A DNA stretch of 57,897 nucleotides, from assembly GCA_038199755.1 (NCBI GenBank), contig JBBPYR010000235.1, positions 1 to 57,897 on the forward strand, given 5' to 3'. The notes under the pieces are model-generated. The model made no database searches. It saw only the letters and a program-made list of their open reading frames with translations, and was not told the origin of the DNA. The DNA comes from JBBPYR01 sp038199755 (GTDB lineage Bacteria; Chloroflexota; Ktedonobacteria; Ktedonobacterales; Ktedonobacteraceae). Of the stretch, positions 53,134 to 57,897 are shown piece by piece (the stretch's first letter is position 1; each line of letters begins with the position of its first letter). The position numbers and the translations under genes are program-made.

Positions 53134-53157
53134 ATAGGAGACACAAAAATAAAAGCC
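53134..53157 (-). promoter_or_regulatory. Promoter-like element (left copy) upstream of kinase A
   Basis: On the minus strand the motif GGCTTTTATTTTT-N5-TCCTAT ends in TATGAT (53136-53131). The same motif occurs at 54690-54713. It lies about 75 bases before the kinase A start. The -35 position has no consensus. Confidence 0.45.
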
Positions 53158-53184
53158 CGCATGTTCGCTCTCAAAAACATACCA

Positions 53185-53265
53185 TCACACCCACACGTGT
53201 GCATTCTGAAAGGTAGCCTGGGTAGCACTACCATCACTCTCTGCCGCTATCCCCAACTGACCCTG
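53185..53265 (-). pseudogene. 3' remnant (27 codons) of a fifth LamG-like kinase gene
   Basis: On the minus strand 53265-53185 encodes QGQLGIAAESDGSATQATFQ then NAHVWV and a stop. Kinases A, C and D end in the equivalent QGKIGVAA...NAKV, QGQIALVA...NMRLW and HGSIGVAA...NARVW. The frame loses resemblance upstream, where the NmrA-like gene ends at 53277. It is therefore the tail of a lost kinase gene. Confidence 0.75.
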
Positions 53266-53276
53266 GGTTTTCTTTC

Positions 53277-54161
53277 TTAGACCCACAATTGTGTACTCCA
53301 GTGTTCCTTATAATCCTCGACGAACTGTAATAGAGAGCTCGCTGGTCGTCCGAGTAGAAGCGACACCTCATTGGTCAGGAAGCCTGACTTGCCCATGCGT
53401 GCTAACGTATACTCAAGCGTCATAAAAAAGATCAAACTCCAGGGTACGCCGCGCCTCAACATCCGTACCCAGAAGTGAGGAATGGATGGGTGAGCATAAC
53501 GGACAGGGTAGCCCATAACCTGCGAGAAGATGCTTGCAACCTCCAAGAAGTTCAACTTTACTTGACCCGTCAGTAAGTATGACTTGTTTTGATAGAGCTG
53601 CGGCTGCTCACATATCTTGATGACGACCTGTGCAATATCGCGTGTATCAATAAAGCCAAGCGCACCATTTCCTGCTGGAATAAAAATTTCATGCCTCGTC
53701 GCAATATCAACGCCATGCGTAGAATTCTTGCCACAGAGATTTTGCATAAAATAGCTAGAACGTAGCAGCGTGTACGCGATACCGCTGGCTTCAAGGTGTC
53801 GTTCCACTTGATAATGAGGCAAAATCTTTAGATGGTCCGCACCGGGAATACTCAGATACACAATATGCTGACAGCCTGCTCGTACCGCAGCATCAATAAA
53901 GGGTTTAATCTGTGTGCGAATGATTGTTCGATCAGGTACTGGTACCACCAGGAAAAGGATACTAATACCGTCAAGTGTCGCATCCCATGTGCCCTGGTCA
54001 GCAAAATCAAACTTGACAGAGGGAACCTGTGATCCAAACTGACGAGTAACCTTATCGGGAGTATGTGCGGCAAGACGGAATGGCAAAAGAGGACTATGCT
54101 TGAGTAAAAGCTGTACAACCTCGGAGCCAACTGTGCCCAAAGGAGTTGTGATGACGATCAT
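53277..54161 (-). CDS. NmrA-like NAD(P)-binding (atypical SDR) protein
   Basis: 294 aa. TTPLGTVGSEVVQLLLKHSP is a weak Rossmann start; RSSYFMQN, FIDTRDIAQVV and LTGQVKLNFLEVASIFSQVM are typical of NmrA/SDR-a5 proteins (redox-sensing regulators or reductases). The first-glycine motif is degraded (TPLGTVG). AAGG lies about 7 bases before the ATG. It follows the F420-type oxidoreductase gene by 20 bases. It interrupts the former 3' end of a kinase gene. Confidence 0.8.
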   Translation of the reverse strand: MIVITTPLGTVGSEVVQLLLKHSPLLPFRLAAHTPDKVTRQFGSQVPSVKFDFADQGTWDATLDGISILFLVVPVPDRTIIRTQIKPFIDAAVRAGCQHIVYLSIPGADHLKILPHYQVERHLEASGIAYTLLRSSYFMQNLCGKNSTHGVDIATRHEIFIPAGNGALGFIDTRDIAQVVIKICEQPQLYQNKSYLLTGQVKLNFLEVASIFSQVMGYPVRYAHPSIPHFWVRMLRRGVPWSLIFFMTLEYTLARMGKSGFLTNEVSLLLGRPASSLLQFVEDYKEHWSTQLWV

Positions 54162-54181
54162 AATATACCTTAACGTTCTTT

Positions 54182-54640
54182 CTATGAGAGATGAATACGC
54201 ACCATTGTAAACTGCTTTGCCGCCTGCCTTACAGACTCAGGATCAGGCTGCTTATTGGCATCTATTGTGACTCCATAAGCACGTGCAGCACCAACATTCT
54301 TGCGCACAAATGCTAGCAATTCGTCCGCAGTCACCTCTTTATCAGTGATGACCTCTGCGCTACCTTCAAGCTGCTTTCCCTGTATATATAGCAAAACTGG
54401 TGCCTGGTTAAGCAGGTTTTTGTACCAGTCATGATCAGTGAATAATACCACTGTGTTCCTTTGGCGGACATAACCGACTGGAATAGCATACCGCTTTCCA
54501 CTTTTCCGTCCCTTAAAGGTTAGCAACATAATCGAAGTGCTAATCAGTCCATGCAATGGTGAACGTAACAACAGTGTTATGGCCTTGTTCACGAACTTTG
54601 GCGGTCCCTGTCGCGGCTGTTGAGTCGTATCAGCTATCAT
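54182..54640 (-). CDS. Nitroreductase-like deazaflavin (F420)-dependent oxidoreductase, DUF385/Ddn family
   Basis: 152 aa. LLTFKGRKSGKRYAIPVGYV and LLNQAPVLLYIQGKQLEG are the family core; these split-barrel proteins bind F420 or related flavins. GRKSG(K/R)...PV is the cofactor-contact signature. AGAGGG lies 5 bases before the ATG. Expected partners are F420 biosynthesis genes, absent here. With the NmrA gene it forms a two-gene unit. Confidence 0.85.
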   Translation of the reverse strand: MIADTTQQPRQGPPKFVNKAITLLLRSPLHGLISTSIMLLTFKGRKSGKRYAIPVGYVRQRNTVVLFTDHDWYKNLLNQAPVLLYIQGKQLEGSAEVITDKEVTADELLAFVRKNVGAARAYGVTIDANKQPDPESVRQAAKQFTMVRIHLS

Positions 54641-54689
54641 ATATACCCTCTTAGAATTGCAGTTTGGTTACTTTTGACGCAACTATATT

Positions 54690-54713
54690 ATAGGACATAT
54701 AAAAATAAAAGCC
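54690..54713 (-). promoter_or_regulatory. Promoter-like element (right copy) upstream of the DUF385 gene
   Basis: On the minus strand GGCTTTTATTTTT-N5-TCCTAT runs into a consensus TATAAT (54692-54687), about 46 bases before the DUF385 start. Same motif as 53134-53157, so the NmrA/DUF385 pair is flanked by direct repeats. Confidence 0.5.
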
Positions 54714-54804
54714 TACCCTTCACAAAGTTCCTTCCCATCTCATATAATAGGTGTAGTACAAAAACATATGCACATTTTTGCTTCTATAATACATATTCAT
54801 AGCT

Positions 54805-54896
54805 GCTAGGGGAGCCATTTGGCTGAGAAGTGCGCGCATTGGGCGCGTCACTGACCCTATGAACCTGATCTGGCTAGTACCAGCGGAGGGAAGCGG
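54805..54896 (+). promoter_or_regulatory. TPP (THI-box) riboswitch
   Basis: The sequence has the diagnostic blocks GGGGAGCC..GGCTGAGA, ACCCTATGAACCTGATCTGG and TAGTACCAGCGGAGGGAAG in order. It binds thiamine pyrophosphate. It lies 83 bases upstream of the transporter gene with a terminator in between, so high TPP should turn the operon off. Confidence 0.95.
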
Positions 54897-54926
54897 CACG
54901 GTTCTCTAAAACAGCGTTTTGACAAG

Positions 54927-54963
54927 ACCGCGACCTCCATTAGTCCAGAGGTTGCGGTTTTTT
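54927..54963 (+). terminator. Rho-independent terminator under TPP-riboswitch control
   Basis: ACCGCGACCTC (54927-54937) pairs with GAGGTTGCGGT (54948-54958) with one G.U, followed by T-rich TTTTTT (54958-54963). It lies between the riboswitch and the start codon at 54979. Confidence 0.88.
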
Positions 54964-54978
54964 ATTGGAGAAAAGATC

Positions 54979-55749
54979 ATGGATACAACGAAACTGGTGG
55001 TGCGGGAGGTGGCAAAAACATATCGTACAGGTAAACAGCTGATCGAGGCTCTATCACCGATTGATCTCACGGTAGCGCAGGGCGAGTTTGTGACCATGAT
55101 TGGGCCAAGCGGCTGTGGCAAAAGCACACTCTTCAATATTATCGCGGGCGTGGATGAGGCTAGCGCGGGCCATATCACGCTGGACGGCGAGACCGACACG
55201 GTGCGTGCGGGCAAATCTGGCTACATGCTGCAACAACCTCTGCTCTTACCGTGGCGCACGGTTGAAGAGAATGTCATGCTCGGGCTGGATGTGCGTCATG
55301 TGTCACGTAAGCAGGCCCAGCAAGAAGCGCATGAACTGCTGAAACGCTTTGGCTTGCTGGAGTTCGCGCAAAATTATCCCACCACGCTTTCTGGAGGCAT
55401 GCGTCAGCGTGTCGCCTTGCTGCGTACTGTGCTCTTTAACCACGCGTTTTTGCTGCTCGATGAACCTTTCGGTGCCCTTGACGCCCTGACACGCCTCTCT
55501 TTACAGATGTGGCTGCTAGAGTTGTGGCAGAGTTTCCAGTCCAGCGTCCTGTTTGTGACGCATGATGTGCGCGAGGCCATTTTGCTTTCTGATCGCATCT
55601 ACGTGCTGAGTGCCCGTCCTGCCCGTGTCTTGCGCATCGTCGCTGTGCCATTGCCGCGTCCACGCCGACAAGAGCAACTCGCCACGGCAGAAGCTCTATG
55701 CCTGGAACAGGAACTGGTGGCATTACTGATGAAGGAGCAACAACTATGA
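54979..55749 (+). CDS. thiZ: ABC transporter ATP-binding protein for thiamine/HMP precursor uptake (ThiZ-like)
   Basis: 256 aa. Walker A GPSGCGKST, signature LSGGMRQRVALLR and Walker B LLLDEPFGALD place it in the SsuB/TauB/ThiZ group. GGAG lies 8 bases before the ATG at 54979; the frame is open to 54919 across the terminator but is not expected to be used. It lies behind a TPP riboswitch, so thiamine-pyrimidine precursor import is the likely role. It overlaps the permease start by four bases (ATGA). Confidence 0.87.
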   Translation: MDTTKLVVREVAKTYRTGKQLIEALSPIDLTVAQGEFVTMIGPSGCGKSTLFNIIAGVDEASAGHITLDGETDTVRAGKSGYMLQQPLLLPWRTVEENVMLGLDVRHVSRKQAQQEAHELLKRFGLLEFAQNYPTTLSGGMRQRVALLRTVLFNHAFLLLDEPFGALDALTRLSLQMWLLELWQSFQSSVLFVTHDVREAILLSDRIYVLSARPARVLRIVAVPLPRPRRQEQLATAEALCLEQELVALLMKEQQL

Positions 55750-56561
55750 ACGCCGCCCCAGCACTCTCCGGCCAGACCGCCAGCACGCGTACTCAGTTAC
55801 GGCGCATTGCGGGCTATGGCCCGGCGGTGATACTCACCGTATCGTTACTGCTATTATGGGAACTGGCAGTACGGGCTGGACAGATCAGCATCCATCTGCT
55901 GCCAGCACCGAGTGCGATTCTACAGGCTTTGTTCGCCAATGGCGATATCATCTGGGTCAATACCATCCAGACGCTGCTGGAAACCGTGCTTGGTCTCGCG
56001 GCGGCGACCCTGCTAGGGTTATTTCTGGCAATCGTGCTTGATATATCTTTCTGGGCGCGGCGGGCCATTTATCCCTTGCTTATTACCTCGCAGACGATCC
56101 CGATCATCGCGTTGGCCCCATTATTGTTGATCTGGTTTGGCTATGATATTGGCCCAAAGGTGATTGTCGTCACGCTGTACTGCTTCTTTCCTATCGCCGT
56201 AGCGTGTGCGGATGGCTTGTTGGCTGCCGACCCTGATCTGATGCGGTTGATGAAAAGTATGCGCGCATCACGCTGGCAAATATTGTGGTTGGTGCGCTTG
56301 CCAGGTGCCATGCCCTCCTTCTTTTCCGGCTTGCGCATTGCCGCCACCTATAGTGTAACGGGTGCGATCTTCGGCGAATATGTGGGTGGCTATCAAGGTC
56401 TGGGCATCTACATGCAGAACGCGGCCCACTCGTTCGCCATTGATATCGTTTTCGCCACCATTCTTGTTACCGCCGTTTTGAGCTTACTCTTATTTGGTCT
56501 TGTAGCATTGATTGAGCGCATTGCGTTGCCCTGGTATTACGGCGCAATAACAAAACAGTAG
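55746..56561 (+). CDS. thiX: ABC transporter permease for thiamine/HMP precursor uptake (ThiX-like)
   Basis: 271 aa, six helices of the BPD_transp_1 type. The EAA loop is LMRLMKSMRASRWQILWLV then RLPGAMPSFF; EYVGGYQGLGIYMQ is also typical of Ssu/Thi permeases. AAGGAG lies 8 bases before the ATG, and the start overlaps the previous stop (ATGA). It delivers substrate from the ThiY-like protein. Confidence 0.87.
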   Translation: MNAAPALSGQTASTRTQLRRIAGYGPAVILTVSLLLLWELAVRAGQISIHLLPAPSAILQALFANGDIIWVNTIQTLLETVLGLAAATLLGLFLAIVLDISFWARRAIYPLLITSQTIPIIALAPLLLIWFGYDIGPKVIVVTLYCFFPIAVACADGLLAADPDLMRLMKSMRASRWQILWLVRLPGAMPSFFSGLRIAATYSVTGAIFGEYVGGYQGLGIYMQNAAHSFAIDIVFATILVTAVLSLLLFGLVALIERIALPWYYGAITKQ

Positions 56562-56597
56562 AGGATGCCCACAAGGGGCATGCAAAAGGAGGCATTG

Positions 56598-57668
56598 ATG
56601 AATGCTCGTGTACGTCTTTTATTGAGTATTGGCTTGCCCGTACTCTTGATTATCGCAGTGGTCGCGGCGTTTTTAATTCAGCAGCAGCGCAACAATGCGG
56701 CTACCACAGCTACGATGGTTACGCCAGCCGCCACGCCCTGGAAGGGGCCAATTACCAGTATGTCGTTGGCGTTGGACTGGACACCAAACACCAACCATAC
56801 AGGTATTTATGTGGCGTTGGCAAAGGGTTGGTATCGCAATCAAGGCATCGACCTCAAATTACTGCCTTATTCTGATAGCACAACACCTGATACGCTGGTG
56901 AGTAACAGCAAGGCCGACGTTGGCATTAGCTCGACCGAAAGTATCGTTGCGGACGCCGCTGTTGGGCAACCTGTTGTTTCAATTGCGGCTATCGTCCAGC
57001 ACAATACGTCCGCCCTTGTCACACTGGCAAGTTCTGGTCTGACGCGCCCCTCTATGCTGGATGGCAAGGTCTATGGTGGTTTCGGTGCGCCCTATGAGGG
57101 GGCTGTGGTGGGGGCGGTCATCAAACACGATGGCGGCAAAGGTGTCTTCAAGAATGTCACCTTGAGCGTTGACGCGATGCAGGCGTTAGAGTCGCATCGT
57201 ATCGATTTTGTGTGGGTTTTTGAGGGCTGGGAAGTTATTCAGGCGCAACGCCAGAGTATCAAGCTCAATGTCTTCCCCATTACCGATTATGGTGTTGCCG
57301 ACTACTATACACCCAACATAATCGCCAGCCCAAATACCATCAAGCAGAAAGCCGACCTGTTACACCGTTTCATGAAGGCGACGAAGCAGGGCTACGAATA
57401 TGCACGCACGCACGTCAATGAGTCGGCGCAAGACCTGTTGCACGGTGCTCCCGCTGGCACCTTCCCCGATCAAGGTCTGGTGCTTGCCAGCCAGCAATAT
57501 CTCAGCCCGCGTTACGCCGATGCTGGTCAGAAGTGGGGCATGCAGCAAGCGGCAGATTGGCACGGCTATCCACAATTCATGCTCGCCACAGGGGGTATAC
57601 AGGACGCGTCCGGCAAAACCGTGACAAGCTTGGACTTCGACGCGCTGTACACCAATCAGTTCGTGTAA
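56598..57668 (+). CDS. thiY: Thiamine-precursor substrate-binding protein, THI5/NMT1-like (ThiY-like)
   Basis: About 356 aa. An uncleaved or signal helix (RLLLSIGLPVLLIIAVVAAF) precedes the THI5/NMT1 fold. LALDWTPNTNHTGIYVALAK is the family signature of HMP/formylaminopyrimidine binders; no lipobox Cys follows the helix. AAAGGAGG lies 5 bases before the ATG at 56598; the frame from 56565 starts earlier without support. It completes the thiZXY operon under the TPP riboswitch. The gene ends just before a repeat-rich region. Confidence 0.87.
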   Translation: MNARVRLLLSIGLPVLLIIAVVAAFLIQQQRNNAATTATMVTPAATPWKGPITSMSLALDWTPNTNHTGIYVALAKGWYRNQGIDLKLLPYSDSTTPDTLVSNSKADVGISSTESIVADAAVGQPVVSIAAIVQHNTSALVTLASSGLTRPSMLDGKVYGGFGAPYEGAVVGAVIKHDGGKGVFKNVTLSVDAMQALESHRIDFVWVFEGWEVIQAQRQSIKLNVFPITDYGVADYYTPNIIASPNTIKQKADLLHRFMKATKQGYEYARTHVNESAQDLLHGAPAGTFPDQGLVLASQQYLSPRYADAGQKWGMQQAADWHGYPQFMLATGGIQDASGKTVTSLDFDALYTNQFV

Positions 57669-57763
57669 TAGCACATAAGAGACAATTCGTCATCCTTCTG
57701 GGTAGGGTGTAGGAACCAGCTTATGCACTTTTACTAATGAAACTGGTAAACAGGGAAGCCCAT

Positions 57764-57867
57764 CCGTAGGGGCCAGATTGATCGCGCCCCAGGGCGCTTG
57801 ATCGCCTGTGATTCAGGATTTCGCTCAATAAATTGAGCGGAGGGCGCGATCAATCTGGCCCCTACGG
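57764..57867. repeat. Full-length GTAGGG-head repeat (104 bp) with conserved flanks
   Basis: The arms CCGTAGGGGCCAGATTGATC and its complement (ending 57867) pair almost perfectly; inner hairpins are GCGCTTGATCGC-type and GCTCAATAAATTGAGC. The flanks (TTTACTAATGAAACTGGTAA before, GCAGCGCGCTTCGCTGCTC after, to 57892) match the copies at 23960-24110 and 40281-40422. The window ends inside this region. Confidence 0.8.
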
Positions 57868-57897
57868 AGCCTGCAGCGCGCTTCGCTGCTCACGCGA

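Noticed and set aside
53277..54640. NmrA/DUF385 pair as a transposon
   Set aside because: The flanking direct repeat looks like a promoter duplicate; there is no transposase or inverted end.

Overview
The window looks like a chromosome segment of a Ktedonobacteria-type member of the Chloroflexota. The reasons are: moderately GC-rich DNA; several large Hanks-type Ser/Thr kinases with one transmembrane helix and an outer sensor domain; WD40-repeat kinases; scattered palindromic intergenic repeats; and an IscB/omegaRNA locus, a system well known from Ktedonobacter racemifer. This placement is inference from gene style; no rRNA or marker gene is present.

Layout: 0.1-3 kb, a secreted propeller protein and a MacB/FtsX-like permease with a glycine-rich insert. 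3-10.6 kb, two GT21/HpnI-like glycosyltransferases, a DMT exporter, a phage-type antirepressor plus an excisionase-like HTH protein, an RmlB-like sugar-nucleotide dehydratase and a sedolisin protease. 10.9-16.8 kb, an alpha/beta hydrolase and a complete branched-chain-amino-acid-type ABC transporter (livKHMGF order). 17-26 kb, a catabolic cluster: E2, M24 peptidase-fold protein, E1-beta, E1-alpha, a beta-hydroxyacid dehydrogenase and a GntR/FCD regulator on the minus strand, then an APC permease on the plus strand. 26-31 kb, a WD40 kinase and a Rieske oxygenase / lysine-6-dehydrogenase-like pair. 31-40 kb, envelope and carbohydrate functions (GT39-like protein, acyltransferase-3, DUF4185 protein, alpha/beta hydrolase, GH63/MGH1-like glycosidase).

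40.5-43.4 kb is the most notable region. An ArsR - SRPBCC - VOC gene set is split by an IS200/IS605-type element carrying an intact IscB RNA-guided nuclease gene. Its presumptive omegaRNA (HEARO RNA) lies directly upstream and a right-end hairpin spans the iscB stop codon. No TnpA transposase is present.

43.6-57.9 kb holds a secreted propeller protein, a glucose-1-dehydrogenase-like enzyme and an array of four adjacent kinase genes. One kinase is frameshifted. One is an N-lobe-less pseudokinase fused to a DnaJ-C-terminal-like domain. A 27-codon tail of a fifth kinase survives beside an NmrA / F420-type oxidoreductase pair. The window ends with a TPP riboswitch plus terminator driving a thiamine-precursor ABC transporter; TPP is also the cofactor of the E1 enzyme at 20-22 kb.

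A family of palindromic repeats, all with a GTAGGG(G/A)C head but with different stem bodies, occupies many intergenic gaps. It supplies the stop codons of at least two genes and lies in frame inside the E2 linker.
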